Source: Paramecium sonneborni | Lineage: Eukaryota; Ciliophora; Oligohymenophorea; Peniculida; Parameciidae | Reading direction: 5' to 3' | Assembly (NCBI GenBank): GCA_905182985.1 | Contig: CAJJDN010000252.1 | Coordinates: 1 to 39,512, forward strand | Length of the DNA stretch: 39,512 nt | Shown here: positions 1-11,435 of the stretch, piece after piece | Layout: each line of letters begins with the position of its first letter | Position numbering within the stretch: the stretch's first letter is position 1 | The notes under the pieces: generated by a model | Database searches by the model: none | Seen by the model: only the letters and a program-made list of their open reading frames with translations | What the model was told of the DNA's origin: nothing | Program-made: the position numbers and the translations under genes

Positions 1-279
1 ATTATAGAATTTAATTTAGAAAAATTATATCAATTTTTATGATATTGGCATAAAATAATTATATTTCAAATAGGAAATATTAATAAATTAATAGCTATTT
101 TAAATTGAATTTAAATTCAAAAATATAATCTTTAAATAATTTTTGAAAATCCTCCAATACTTGTTACATTACACCGTTAGACTATACTTTTTGATAATTA
201 AGAGAGAAAAAAGATAGAAATAATATTACAGAAGTGCATAAATGAAAAAGTATTAATTGAATCCTTTATTGTAAATGAA
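1..279. other. AT-rich stretch, no gene seen
   Basis: Very AT-rich with short poly-A and poly-T runs. No frame gives a protein-like translation of useful length under the ciliate code, and I see no repeat. Confidence 0.4.
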
Positions 280-1060
280 AGTAAGAAGATATGGAGATCA
301 TTTTATTGATGTGGATGATAATTGAAATCAAATATTAACGTTTAGGTGATGAAGAAATGTTTGATATTTTCAAAGCAATTAAGCAAAGTAGTAACATTCA
401 ATTATGGTGAGTAGTTGAAAGTTATAGAAATATATCATAGAAATAAGTATATTAATAATTTTAGAATGATGATATCATTTAAGTATAAATTTCAACCTAA
501 TTACAAAGGATCATTAGGACCAAAAATATTTTATTGCATCTGAAAAAGCTCACCATAATATTGTTGATTTTGTATAATTTAATATAATATTATAATTTTA
601 TTCAGATGTGGATATTAAGAGCAAAGCCAATTCTAGTCATCGTTCTTAGATTTAAATAGGGAAATAATGAATAGATTTATTGAAACCTCCAAAGTTTATA
701 AGAAAATACTTTTGTCAGGTTATGTAATTAAACAGAATATACTTAAAATAATGATGAAAATTAATTGGAGTAGATTCTTATGGAATTTTTAATTTATAAG
801 AAAGGAGGATATTGAAATTGGAGGGATTAACAAAAATGAAATGTTAATATGTATATAAATAAAAAGAGAATTTGTGCAATGTTTAAAAGGGAAATAAATA
901 CAAATTAGAAAAAAATACGAGAATAATTAGAATGAAAACTTATAAGTTTAGATAATTTCTCAAATTTGAAGTTAAGTATAAATACTATGTTATAAGCTAT
1001 TCAGTTATGAAAAATGAAATAAGAAAGTAGGATAAAAAATATAAAATTGATTATTAATGA
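280..1060 (+). pseudogene. unrecognised decayed coding region
   Basis: Under the ciliate code the plus strand reads as protein in pieces. One is an acidic stretch near 290-410 (RYGDHFIDVDDN, then LGDEEMFDIFKAIKQ one frame over). A longer lysine- and tyrosine-rich piece runs from about 607 to the TGA at 1058-1060 and contains LLKPPKFIRKYF, GVDSYGIFNL and FEVKYKYYVISYSV. In-frame TGA codons near 667 and 752 and at least one frameshift break it. Amino-acid balance looks coding and not random, but I do not recognise the family. Chance open frames are common here, so confidence is limited. Confidence 0.3.
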
Positions 1061-1379
1061 ACTAATTCTTCAAGAACAAGTAATAAATATTTTAATATAA
1101 CTAGTATGTGAGATTAGATAAAAATCTTTGAGATTTGAAGGTATAACTCAATTCTTCAGGGGTGGTTGAGGAATTAATTAGTTCAGAATTATCTAAACAT
1201 TTTGGATGTCTAATAAATCATAAATTTTATTATTCTATGACTATTTAAAAAAATAGCTACCTGAAATATAATTATTGAATTTGGAAAATAGAAAGTTGAT
1301 CAATAAGAATTAAAAAAATAGACTATTAGTTGTCTTTGCTAACTGTATTTATGACCTCATTATCTTGAGGCTGATTATA

Positions 1380-2001
1380 TTGCATTTGCATAAGAGTACA
1401 AGAAAACTTGCAAATGCATTACTATCTATATATAGGATACCCATTTCTTAGAAAGAGATTAGGAAGGGAGGTTTGTAGATGGATGGCCTATTAGATTGAT
1501 GAATATGAATATCCTTAAAAGAAAAATTAAGAAGATAGATTCAATATAGCTAAGAAACTAGAAGAAGCCTTATGATTTAGAGATTTATTTAGATATATTC
1601 TCTTAAAATTTATTTTATTTTCCTTTCTCTACTTTACTTTTTTCTACTCTTCCCTCAAGTTTTATTCAATGTTGATTTAGCTGTTGAAAGTTTTATAGAA
1701 CACTTTTCATAACTTAATGAATGTATTATTTATAGGAAAATAAATAGCAGACTAAAATGATGGATAAAAAATACTTTATATCGATTTAGGTGCAAATAAA
1801 TAGAGTTATAATCAGAAAAAGCCATTTTTTACGGGAGTAGTGGAAATTAATACTGATAAGAAATGTATAGAATAACTTGAACAATTATTATAGTTGGCTT
1901 GGTGTTTACTTAGACATCCTATAAATTATTTTCTTGAGTATGAATATATCTCTCAAATACAATCCAAACTTATTAAATTCATCATCATATTTTTTTTATG
2001 A
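1380..2001 (+). pseudogene. unrecognised short coding pieces
   Basis: Two plus-strand pieces look protein-like under the ciliate code. The first, about 1435-1575, reads GYPFLRKRLGREVCRWMAYQ and an acidic helix, and stops at a TGA. The second starts at ATG 1717 (MNVLFIGKQIADQ...) and runs 94 codons to TGA 1999-2001, with KILYIDLGAN and FFTGVVEINTDK. The 1.6-1.7 kb stretch between them is T-rich and not coding. Whether they belong to one gene is unclear. No family is recognised, and a 94-codon frame is not significant by length alone in this composition. Confidence 0.25.
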
Positions 2002-2124
2002 TTATATGAGTAATTTATACTTTGACATGCAAATCTCTAACTCCAATGAATCTATAATCTAATAATAATATTTAGAAGTGCTTGTTATTTTCTTAAACTC
2101 TCAAAAACTTTATCATCTGATTAT

Positions 2125-2480
2125 TCATTCAAACTTGATTCTGCTTTAATAAGTTTTAATCGTATTGCTCTACCATTCAAAACTTCTTATGTAAAAAGAA
2201 GGGATTTCTACAAATTATGAGTGTTTATTCTAATTTAATGGAAGTTCTAATACTATATTTAGAGTCAATGGAAGCGAGAGGTCTTCATTATTATTTCATT
2301 TAATTACTCAATACTATTGGTACAAATCTATTTAGTTATGAGATTTTACTATATTTTCTTCATTAATTGGCATTGGTTCGGTTTCATATATATTTTTCTT
2401 ATTAATCAAATTATTTCTATGACTTAATTTCAGTTCCTAGCAGCCCAATAATTTTATTTATTTTCAATTCTCTAGATTGA
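2125..2480 (-). pseudogene. unrecognised decayed coding region
   Basis: On the minus strand, successive short frames line up in a protein-like order: KIIGLLGTEIKSQKQFDQQ, then YETEPMPINEENIVKSHNQI, then EDLSLPLTLNIVLELPLN followed by HSQFVEIPSFYIRSFEW, ending at TGA 2125-2127. Frame changes and TGA codons separate the pieces, so it is not a working gene. The mixed polar and hydrophobic composition is better than the plus-strand reading of the same bases. Family unknown. Confidence 0.3.
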
Positions 2481-2499
2481 CTTTAATTTCAGTTGCATT

Positions 2500-3400
2500 C
2501 TCATTTTTTTATCATAGTTTTTAATTTTGCTATATTCTTTTGATAATTATTGTTGAAATATTATTATAGAAATAGAAATAGTCAAATCTAATGTTATACC
2601 GCAAGATAATCTTTAATAGAATGTAGTATATTGATAATTGATTATATATGCGTCCTCCCTCTTATATTTAATTATGGCACAATCTTTATAAAAAGAACAC
2701 AATAAAAATTTAACAATAGAAGGTACTATAAGTAATATTTATTTAAACATTCATTCAAGTAATTTGAGTGAATTTTAAAATTTCAACTCTTACAAATTTT
2801 ACATTCTTCGAATAAACGGTCAATTATGAAATAAAATATTCTAGCCATTGTATAATAATCATAATATTCAGAATCATTTTCTATTAAATTCACTGAGATA
2901 ATTATTATTAATAATCAATTGCTGATCATAATAATATTTAAATTCAAATAAAATATTAAATAATCAGTTGATTAGACTTAATTTCTTTATTCTTTATTTA
3001 TTATACATAATTACTCTTACTTAATTATAAAATTAATTCAATTTTATTAATACCTAAAAACCTTTCATTTATTTAATGAATTATATAAGAAAAAATATAT
3101 TATCCTTATTAATAACATTCTAATTTAATTTGATTTTTAAAGACACTCTTGTTTATATATTAAATAAACAAGATTCAAAAGTGATTGAATTATTCGTATT
3201 ATTATATAATTGATTTTAACTCTTAAAATATTAACTATTCCTAATAGAGTATTCTATTATTGTTCAAAGTTTGCTATTACTAGCACTTAGAATAGAATTG
3301 AAAAATTTTAATGTTTTCATAAAATCAGGTCTACATCTAAATAATAATTATAGCATGGTTCAAAAAGTGAATAAATAAATTAAGATCATGAATAGATATT
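2500..3400. other. AT-rich stretch, no gene seen
   Basis: Runs of TTAATTA-like words and short imperfect repeats only. Neither strand gives a convincing translation. A small unrecognised relic could still be hidden here. Confidence 0.35.
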
Positions 3401-3538
3401 AATAATAGGCCTTAAGTAGAAAAGAGCGTTATAAAAAAGCAAAAAGATCATTATGATTATATATAATTAAAATAAGTTTTGATAATATTACATAATAATG
3501 GCTTATTTAATATTTTCTTAATAAATTCTTAGAAATTA

Positions 3539-3850
3539 ATGTTAGTTGATATGATGAATAAAGATGTTATCTACAATATGATATATGAATTATTCAGAAA
3601 ACAAAGAGAAAATTATGTAACTTATAAATATTTAAATTAGAGTGATTTGATGATTGAGGAAATGAAACATTTCAACTCTAAAGATTGAGGTATTAATTAA
3701 GGTAACAATGAATTATATGTTGTAGATTAAGATTAACTAGGATATTATGGAAGATTTTATAAAGATCAAGTACTAAAATTAATCCAATAATATTAAAGTG
3801 AAGACATATTTGGTGAGATGACTTAATCTCTTTTAAATTAAATGCATATG
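3539..3850 (+). pseudogene. unrecognised short gene relic
   Basis: From ATG 3539 the ciliate-code frame reads a charged helical protein (MLVDMMNKDVIYNMIYELFR, then KQRENYVTYKYLNQSDLMIE). One TGA interrupts it after HFNSKD, and it continues with NELYVVDQDQLGYYGRFYKD. The frame overlaps the C-terminal end of the oppositely oriented pyruvate dehydrogenase relic after about 3800, so only the first 270 bases can be coding on this strand. Family not recognised. Confidence 0.3.
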
Positions 3851-4640
3851 GAGTTGGAATATCTGCACTTGTAGCTCTAGCAACAGAAGTATCTAAAGGA
3901 AAGAATTCATTAGCTAAAGATATAATATTTCAAATACTTTCATTAATGTTACTTATTAGTCTTTTTGATACTTTCAATAATAATATTTCTATTTAATGTT
4001 TCAAGGTTCTGAGATTGATAACTTAACAAAAAATTTCTTCTCTTTCCAAATCTGCACCAATTAATATTGAATATCTCAAGTTAATTTATTATCATACTTG
4101 GCTCATTATTTTACTTCTTCAATTAGTATAAAGTAATCATTATCCATAAAATTGTCTTAAACTTCAAATACATATATGTAATTTGATTTTCAAGAAAAAC
4201 TACTGGATTTGGATTCCTAACTGCTGTTTTCAAGAGATCTCTGGCATCATCACAATCATATGGGACAAAATAATTAAGCCCATGTAGCAAATAATTATGT
4301 ACATTGGTAATCATTATACCCATTATAGCTCTAAATATTATTGATGTTTTAAGACCACCAGCATTCATGTAATGTTATAAATTAGAATTTTGGTTACATA
4401 TTAAAGATAATATTAAAATATTACAACACTCAAATCCGTCAAATCTAACCTCTGTAATGGGAGTGTCTTAGACTCTACTCTTTCCAAAACTATCATAAAA
4501 ACTCTTAGATCCTTTGTATTACCAGCTTCTACTTTTAAAAGATTGTAATTACATATAAATATTGATCATTAAGAAATTTGAGTCTCTTACGATTTCTAAG
4601 CCATTGTAATATTAATTGTTTCTTTGACTTGTCATTCTAG
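3805..4640 (-). pseudogene. pyruvate dehydrogenase E1 component beta subunit relic
   Basis: The intact protein pairs with E1-alpha in the mitochondrial pyruvate dehydrogenase complex, decarboxylating pyruvate with thiamine diphosphate. Here collinear pieces of the family appear on the minus strand in several frames. The N-terminal KETINITMAQ (near 4630) matches the family's VREALNxAM. SFYDSFGKSRVQDTPITE (4420-4525) matches the KFGxxRVxDTPITE segment. The 4123-4368 frame holds IIFRAIMG, VPYDCDDARDLLKTAVR and NPNPVVFLENQ. VINLRTLK, IIIESIKKTN and SADIPTPYAFNLKEI (about 3830-4060) are the C-terminal domain. The GAQHSQ-like stretch after the IVFRGPNG region is replaced by unrelated residues. Frames shift at least four times, and no mitochondrial presequence is visible. 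It is a dead copy; a working gene must lie elsewhere. Confidence 0.88.
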
Positions 4641-5050
4641 CAAACTCAATTTCAGAACAATTGAATTTCAATTAATAACAATATTATACAATTGCAATAT
4701 ATTTCTATTTCATTAATTATTTAATCAAATCATTTATATTAGATTTATTAAAATTTTCTTTTTCTAAAATCCTATTCTTTTATTTACTTCAAACCATATA
4801 TACGTATGCTTTCTTAACTTAAATAAGATTACAGATATTAATAAAGTAAGCATTTTCTAAATTTAAGTTTGAAAGTTAAGAAATGATGAATAAGAAAGTT
4901 CTTCAAAAATATTGACTACTATTGATATAGGTATTTAAATCATGTTTCTCATTATCTCATGTTTTCTTTATTGAACTCTTAAGATGAACTGTAGAAAATG
5001 ATTTTTTCCATTTTTTATAAACACATCCGTAGAGTTAAAGATCATAATCT
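4641..5050. other. no recognised gene
   Basis: AT-rich. A plus-strand stretch near 4975-5075 gives a weakly protein-like reading (VENDFFHFLQTHP) but it is short and broken by TGA. Nothing else is supportable. Confidence 0.3.
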
Positions 5051-5051
5051 T

Positions 5052-5900
5052 TCAAGGGATATACTCTATGTAAAGAGTAAGGATATTGAAAATTAATAAA
5101 TGACTATGATATAAAAATATCATTATCATACAATAAATAATCATTTTCTGAAAATTTAATTAATCACTTGACTTTAAAAAAAATAATAATCTCACATTCT
5201 TACCAAAATTATAAAACTGAACTTATTTATGAACCAGAATGTAAGACTGTGATATTAGGAATTTGAATAAGAAAAAATTCTAAAATAAGAAGTATAAAAG
5301 GGATATATTTAAAGTACAATTCTACATCAAATTTCTATTCAATATCATTAGAATACTTAATTTTATAAATAAGATAGGTTAATAACCATAGGGGAAGTAA
5401 ATGAAATTAATTTAATTTTAAATAATTACTTTTTACAAAGTTTGAGAAATTGCTTCTTAATTAATGTTCCTAATCTAATTGTTTTTCAATTAGTTGTCCG
5501 TCAATAACTTACATTAGCTTAAGCAACTAATTTGACTGAAATCCTTTTTTCTAAAACCTGTTTGAGTAATAGATTTCTCTTTTATTAGTTATAACGCAAC
5601 ACTGTATTACTTAAGAGATTTACAGCTAAAAATAATAAGTACTATGTTATTATTTTCAGATTTAAGGCTCTGTTTAGACATTTATAGTAGTTAGTAGTAA
5701 TAATATAAAAAGTTAATAAAACAATAATAATTTTTATAGTAACTTTTTGGCAGGATGCAAGAATAATTAAACATTAAGATAATATTTACTTTTTGAATAA
5801 TACTCTTTAATTGTTTTAATAAATGAAATAAATCAAAGATACATAAACTATAAAATAAAGATTCAAGCAAACAAACAATAAGCCAAGAAAGAGCATACAA
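5052..5900 (-). CDS. long ciliate-code open frame, doubtful
   Basis: Read with TAA and TAG as glutamine, the minus strand is open for 282 codons from ATG 5898-5900 to TGA 5052-5054. The product would be rich in F, I, L and Y, with several hydrophobic stretches (for example near residues 3-25 and 175-215). The middle is more polar (VALQLIKEKSITQTGFRKKD). No family is recognised. In DNA this AT-rich, a TGA is expected only about once in 60 codons, so several frames of this length are expected by chance in 39 kb. It may be spurious, or a multi-pass membrane protein relic. Confidence 0.18.
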
Positions 5901-6370
5901 AGATCACCTTAAAGTAGTATATGTTTTATGTTGTTAAAATTTTTTGACTACTAATTGTTTTATTAAAGAGAAATTAAGCATCAATCTTATACCTTATATT
6001 ATTTAAAAAATCAACTTTTTTATATCGATGAGTATATAATATGTTTTGATAATTATTTTGCTTCTTCTGTTCCTTTTCTCTTCAGAAAGTATTTAATTAA
6101 AATGATATAATATAGTTAGCTAGTATTTTAAGCTTTGAAATAAAATAATTAAATTTATAGGAGATGTTTATAAAAATCTCTAAAAATAAAATTAATAAAA
6201 TTAAATTAGAAACTTCATTAAAAGCAAATTATTTTTAATAGGAAGATATAGTAATAATTTATGTGATTTTAAGGAAATTTAAATAATTTTACCCAGATAA
6301 AAATAATAGTAAATTAAATATCAAGTTCCTCAAAATCATAATATAGATTTGGTCAAATTTTGATATGATC
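5901..6370. other. AT-rich stretch, no gene seen
   Basis: Poly-A and poly-T rich words, with no convincing translation on either strand. Protein-like readings resume on the plus strand near 6390. Confidence 0.3.
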
Positions 6371-6379
6371 ATTATTGTC

Positions 6380-8335
6380 AAACTATAAGAATATATTTTC
6401 AGATTAAACTTGTATTACTAATTTACCTATTGAAGTAATTCAAATAGGATTATTACCTTAGATAAGTTTTTAATTTTCATAGTATATTCAAGAATCAATA
6501 AAGTATATTTAAAAGTTAATTTTACTGCTCCGATAAGAACAATTAATTTTCTTAAAAAAGAGTGAATAATTTAACTTTTGAATGCAGATTATATCGTATA
6601 AGGGATAATAGTAAACTAATTTTACTAATTCTTGTACATTTATTTAACAAGAATTAATTAAAATTAATTAAATATATGATTTAGTTAATAGAAGATGATA
6701 ATAATAATAATATTAAATGGAAATTAGATCATTAATTACTCCTGACCTAGTATCCTTAAATATTTGATAGTAATATTCCCATATGAAGTATAATTCTTTA
6801 TTACTGATTTGAATAAACAATAAATTTTGTTGTCCCACCTTTTTTTCAATATATACCTACTTAATTAATTTTTAAATAATAAGAAAATCAATAATAATAT
6901 TAATGGTATATCTATAATAAGTATGATAATACAAATTAAAAGTTAATTCCTTTAATTGGAGAAAAATAATATCCTGCTTTCACAAAATACAAAGAAATAA
7001 TAGAATAAGATATTTATTTATTTCTGGGTTTAAATACTCAATATCTTATTGTTAAAAATCCAATAATAACTCCTGCACCTATTATAATGAGTATTAAACA
7101 ACATCAATAATTCTATTGTGGTAATCCAAGATAAAAATTAAATTATTATTTATAATTGGAAGCATTTAGTTCAGGTTCTATTGAAATTTTCATTAACAAG
7201 ATAAGAAGCTAAATCTTTCTCTTTTGATACAATTTCATTATTTGTTATAATGAATAGTAATACTGATATATTAGTTATTAATCCTAGTATAGATGTTAAT
7301 TCAACCTAGGTAACAGTTAATTGTTCGATGGATGGATAAATAAAATGGATTATTTGTCCAGAGAGAACTTTAATTAATATATTCAATATTTAAATTAATA
7401 GATAATTTATAATTTCTGATTATTCTATTGATGATAATCTATATATAATGTTAATCTATATAAATATAGATTATATCAATATTTAAATCCTTTGAATTAA
7501 TACCTATTGTATTATAAATAAAAGGAAAGTACTGTTAACTAGTATTGTAAAGAATTCAAATAAAATAATTAAATGAAATAAAGTAGAATAAGATATGTAA
7601 ATATAAGTTGCATGAATATGGAAGGATTTCTAATATAAATACTCATGATTTATCTACATCTAATAAACTTATTACTAGAAATCATTCTCTTATTATTCTA
7701 TAATTTTAAAGATAGATTTCTATTAATTAGGTTAATAATCTTATTTTTAGTATAACAGAATCATTATTACTCAATATTCATAATGTTACAGATACATGAT
7801 GTCGAATCTATAGTCCTAATTTACTTTATTATAATAAGACATCATGGTCTGATGTACTTAGTTTAAATAAGTTTTCGAAGGAATCATAAATACAACTTTA
7901 GTTGAATCAAATACAAATATTAATAATTATTTCTATCTAAATAATATTTAACATCATAGAACGTAGATATAATAATTACAACATATTAAATCATAAATAA
8001 ATTAGCTAATGATATTACTGCTATAAAATTAAATTACATTTACAGCCAATATGACATAAAATTAAATCAATATTAACTAAAAATAATAATAAAAATACTC
8101 TTTAATTATTGGAATTCAAAAATTCATCTCTTGTTAATTTAAGACTTGGTAGTACAGGTGTTGATTATCACCTTAGTTTTGATTTTGATAATGAAATTAG
8201 TTTTGATTATAAAAATGACAATCAACTATTAATTTTAGAATACAATTAATTAGAGTAATCTAATGTACTATTCATTAGTATTTTAAAATTCATTATATTC
8301 TATAATGATGATTAGTCATTAAAATTATTATTACA
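6380..8335 (+). pseudogene. decayed large surface or secreted protein, family unknown
   Basis: Successive plus-strand pieces look like a long beta-rich extracellular protein. They are TCITNLPIEVIQIGLLPQ (near 6405), VNFTAPIRTINFLKK (near 6515), a 90-codon frame from about 6942 (IGEKQYPAFTKYKEIIEQD) that includes NPIITPAPIIMS and QFYCGNPRQ, then INPSIDVNSTQVTVNCSMDG (near 7285) and SLVNLRLGSTGVDYHLSFDF with a continuation (8130-8215). Asn-X-Ser/Thr sites and isolated cysteines fit a secreted or surface protein. Frameshifts and TGA codons separate the pieces. It runs straight into the eS8 relic on the same strand. Family not recognised. Confidence 0.35.
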
Positions 8336-8354
8336 TAATTTTTCATTTTGAAAT

Positions 8355-8824
8355 TTTAAATTTAAAGCACTTCGTTTATAGAAAGGAAATTATTAATGGG
8401 AAAGTTAAGGATTGGATAAAAACAAAAATAGTTGAAGTTGTTTATCGTCCATCAAATAATGAATTAATCAGAAAAAAATTCAAACAAGAGGAATAATTGT
8501 ATAAATGATTCAACACCATTTAAATAATGGTATGCCAAAAAATATAATGTAGAATTAGAATAAATAAAGAAGAAAGTATGAATTATGATTTTAATATAGG
8601 ATGCATCAGATGAATAAACAAAAAAACCTAAAGGTCTTATGAAAACTTGAACAAAAAGCTAAAGAAAATGTTTTTGATTAATTAGTCTAAGAATAATTTG
8701 CCAATTAAAGATTATTGGTTAGAATAACTTCAAGATCAGGTTAATCAGGAAGGACTGATGATTATTTTTGAAAGGAAAGGAATTAGAATTCTATAGAAAG
8801 AAGAATGAATAGAAGAAAAAATGA
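8355..8824 (+). pseudogene. 40S ribosomal protein S8 (eS8) relic
   Basis: eS8 is a small-subunit ribosomal protein of about 200 residues. The relic begins inside it: FKFKALRLQKGNYQWES (8355 on) matches the family's KYRALRLDxGNFSW. IVEVVYRPSNNELIRKK follows (family VVYNASNNELVRTK), then NDSTPFKQWYAKKYNVEL (family LIDSTPYRQWY). Further on come VFDQLVQEQFANQRLLVRIT and SRSGQSGRTDDYF (family SRPGQxGRxDGYxL), and finally KGKELEFYRKKN with a basic tail and TGA at 8822-8824, the natural end. At least five frame changes and internal TGA codons disable it. The N-terminal third (GISRDSRHKR region) is missing or unrecognisable. Spliced-looking gaps are absent, so a processed or truncated duplicate is possible. 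Confidence 0.9.
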
Positions 8825-9200
8825 TATGATATGATATCAAATCATATTACTACTGATAGAATATATAAAAATTTAATTTCCTGCTACTCACTTTAGTTTT
8901 AAAATTCAATTCAAAGTTAAATTTAATATTTAGTTAAAAGATCTGATTAATTTAACTAATGTAATTATTTATTAGGATCATATAAAATAGTATCTTTCTT
9001 ATTCTTTTATTTTAATAATTATTAATTAGAAACTGATGAATATTCAGTTTGTATTTGATTAATCTTGTTTATTATTTTCGTTCATTAATAATAACATCTT
9101 TTAACTAATTTTCTTGATTAATGATGAGAATAATTTATTTAATTCAAATTATATATTTTGTTATTTGATCTGAAAAATTTTGTTTGGAACACTTTCTGTA
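8825..9200. other. AT-rich stretch between eS8 and antigen relics
   Basis: Low-complexity AT-rich DNA with short GATATGATAT-like words just after the eS8 stop. I see no gene. Confidence 0.35.
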
Positions 9201-9204
9201 AAGA

Positions 9205-11240
9205 ACAAAATGTACTGAAGCAAATGTTTTAATTAACACCAATGTATGGATTCTGGGTATATAGTACTTTATTAAAATACAGTTAATGTGATGGAAAATT
9301 AACATGTAAATGGTCACCCTAATGTGTATAAAATGTAGCTTATTTTGATCTTAAATCTGAAGTTTATTTAAAGCTGTTACTTTATAGAATACTAATAGTG
9401 CTTGGCTTACTCTTTAGACGAGATACCTACTCTCCACAAAAAATTTTTTATTTTTTCATTTTTTTTCTCTTCTAGAACATACCTGCCACAAACAATACAG
9501 AGATGATTTCTTAAAGGGATATTTGACAACTTGTAGTATTAAGGTACTAAAACAACATGTGATGGATTCACTATTACAATTATTTTTAATATAATTATTA
9601 GATATTAATCATATAATATATTAATTAATATGATAATAAAATTAAGTAAATATAAAAAAGATATTAAAATCAAAATATTTACATAAAATGCACTAACACT
9701 AATAGGGCTACTGATACTTCTGCATGTCCTGATCCAGTATGTACAGATAATACTGATGCTACTACAGATGATGCATGTAAATCATTTTACGCTAAATGTT
9801 TAACAAACGGAACTGGATGTATAACAGCTAGTGCACCCTGTACTTTTTTTTCTTATGCAAATACAAAATTTTGTGTAAAGTTTACAGGTCGTGATTAGAC
9901 TGCTCCTTGTAGGTGGAAAAGTGGAGCTAATTTTGTAGATAAAACTTGTAGTGATGTGGATAGTTTTAATACAATTGATGATTTATGTAGTAAATTTTAG
10001 AAGGATGCGTGACAACTGAAGCTGGATGTTTGTCAAGTTCTTAAGCATTTACAAAAGGATGAGCTAGAAGAGAAAATTTGTACTATTGAAGTAATATATA
10101 GTAGTATAAAAGAAGCAACAAATTAGGCAAGTTGTGATGAAGTACTACCAAATAGATGTGTCTTTGTTAATAATGGTGTGTGCTTTAATAGAAAATAGTA
10201 GTACTTAGTGATAATTGAGTAGCTGCTGGTAAAGATTTAGTTAATATTCAAGTTATTGGAAAATTGGTGATACTTGGTATAGTAAGTGGAATATTTGCTT
10301 GTAATGCTGGAGTTACTTGTGGTGCATTTGATTCATCAAATTCTGGTACATGTGCTACTTTTATTACTATTCATGGTAGTCTATGTAAAGCACAAGCAAC
10401 TGGAACAAGTGCTTGTATAGATGATATTTGTTTTGCTTATATGCTAATGTTCATGATTATAAAGCGAAAAAGTAGCTTATTTTACTCCGTATCAAGGTAG
10501 TGCAACTGCTTAATTATGTTACCATAATGGAAGTGCTTGTGCAGAAGGAGCTTTTGTAAATACAAATACACATCTTAGATTTACTGCTTCATCATTTTCA
10601 TAATGTATTTCATACTATGATTTATGTCTATTCTCAAAACTAGTAGGTAATAGAAATACTGCTGATGGAGTTACATAAGGATGTGGATAAGTTTAGGGTA
10701 CTGCATATGAGTGTTTAACTTTAAAAGGTAAATGCATGGTTGATTCTTTATGGAAATATAGATTATGTTAGAAATATAATTCAGGAACAACTGTAGCTGT
10801 ATGTGTAGATAGAACATGTGCTTAAAGAATTGATGGAAATACTGATGCTATTTGTTAAGCTTGGCTGACTACTTGTAAGACCGATAGAGTAGACGGAGTT
10901 GATATTACAACAGTATGCACATCAATGTAAGGAACATTGAAAAAGTTGTTAATTATTTGCTGGTATAGTATTGGGATCCAAATGTTAAGGTAATATCTCT
11001 GTCAATATTGATTGCCTTGATAAAGATGTTAAGATAATGGAACAGCAACAACAGATTTAGATTGTAAGAAATTTATGGATGATTGTATAACATCAGGTAA
11101 AGGATGTATTACTGCCACAACTCCATATTCTGGTTAATGGGAAATTAATATGGATTGAAATTATTAACAGGAAATGGAACAAAATGTGATGCCAAATAAT
11201 CATTTTCATCATTGAAAGGTAAATCTGCTGGTAATTGATG
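9205..11240 (+). pseudogene. Paramecium surface antigen (i-antigen) relic
   Basis: Surface antigens are large GPI-anchored cysteine-rich coat proteins of Paramecium, built from repeated domains with regularly spaced cysteines, expressed one at a time. Here the plus strand reads as such domains in shifting frames. Examples are CDGKLTCKWSPQC (9290s), SACPDPVCTDNTDATTDD then ACKSFYAKCLTNGTGCITA (9717-9850), APCRWKSGANFVDKTCSD (9900-9955) and SCDEVLPNRCVFVNNGVC (10130-10185). Later come IFACNAGVTCGAF, GTCATFITIHGSLC, VDRTCAQRIDGNTDAICQ (10805-10860) and DCKKFMDDCITSGKGC (11060-11110). No signal peptide or GPI tail is seen, and about 2 kb remains of a gene normally 7-9 kb. Frame changes near 10010, 10070, 10215, 10450 and 10960 and beyond 11130 make it dead. 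Such genes and relics are often subtelomeric. Confidence 0.9.
9575..9693 (+). mobile_element. candidate internal eliminated sequence (TA-bounded insertion)
   Basis: The antigen reading breaks off at CDGFT and resumes at NTNRATDTSAC with an almost G/C-free stretch between. Removing 119 bp from the TA at 9575-9576 to the TA at 9694-9695, leaving one TA, joins the two parts in frame. Paramecium IESs are AT-rich, excised exactly between TA dinucleotides, with end consensus TAYAGYNR. The left end here is TACAATTA, which fits except at G5. The right end read inwards is TAGTGCAT and fits poorly. Left TA 9572 would also restore the frame. It could instead be an ordinary insertion in a dead gene. Confidence 0.4.
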
Positions 11241-11435
11241 GATAAAATCATGATATTTATTTTTATAACAAAAAGAGAGTTGGTAAAATTTATTATTTTT
11301 TAGATTCTTTTAAATTGTGTCCTTTTAAATACAGAAAGTTATATAATTTGATTAATTCATAAATTCTTTAATGCAATATTGTAAGTTTATTTCATAATTT
11401 ATATTAAATTCTTGCAATTGAATTACTTTCATGAA
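11241..11435. other. AT-rich spacer, no gene seen
   Basis: The antigen resemblance fades out after about 11235. The following 200 bases show no recognised coding or repeat structure. Confidence 0.4.

Noticed and set aside
3810..3900. Plus-strand Alba-like DNA-binding motif (LNAYGVGISALVALATEVSK)
   Set aside because: It is the antisense of the pyruvate dehydrogenase E1-beta C-terminal block (SADIPTPYAFNLKEI) on the minus strand, which has collinear family partners.
4123..4368. Stand-alone 81-residue protein
   Set aside because: It is one frame segment of the E1-beta relic, not a gene.
8380..8650. PAZ/Argonaute-like reading
   Set aside because: The segment with DSTPFKQWY and NNELIRKK first suggested a PAZ domain, but the following SRSGQSGRTDDYF and KGKELEFYRKK blocks identify ribosomal protein eS8.
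10264..10500. Stand-alone 78-residue protein
   Set aside because: It is an internal frame segment of the surface-antigen relic; its start codon is not a gene start.
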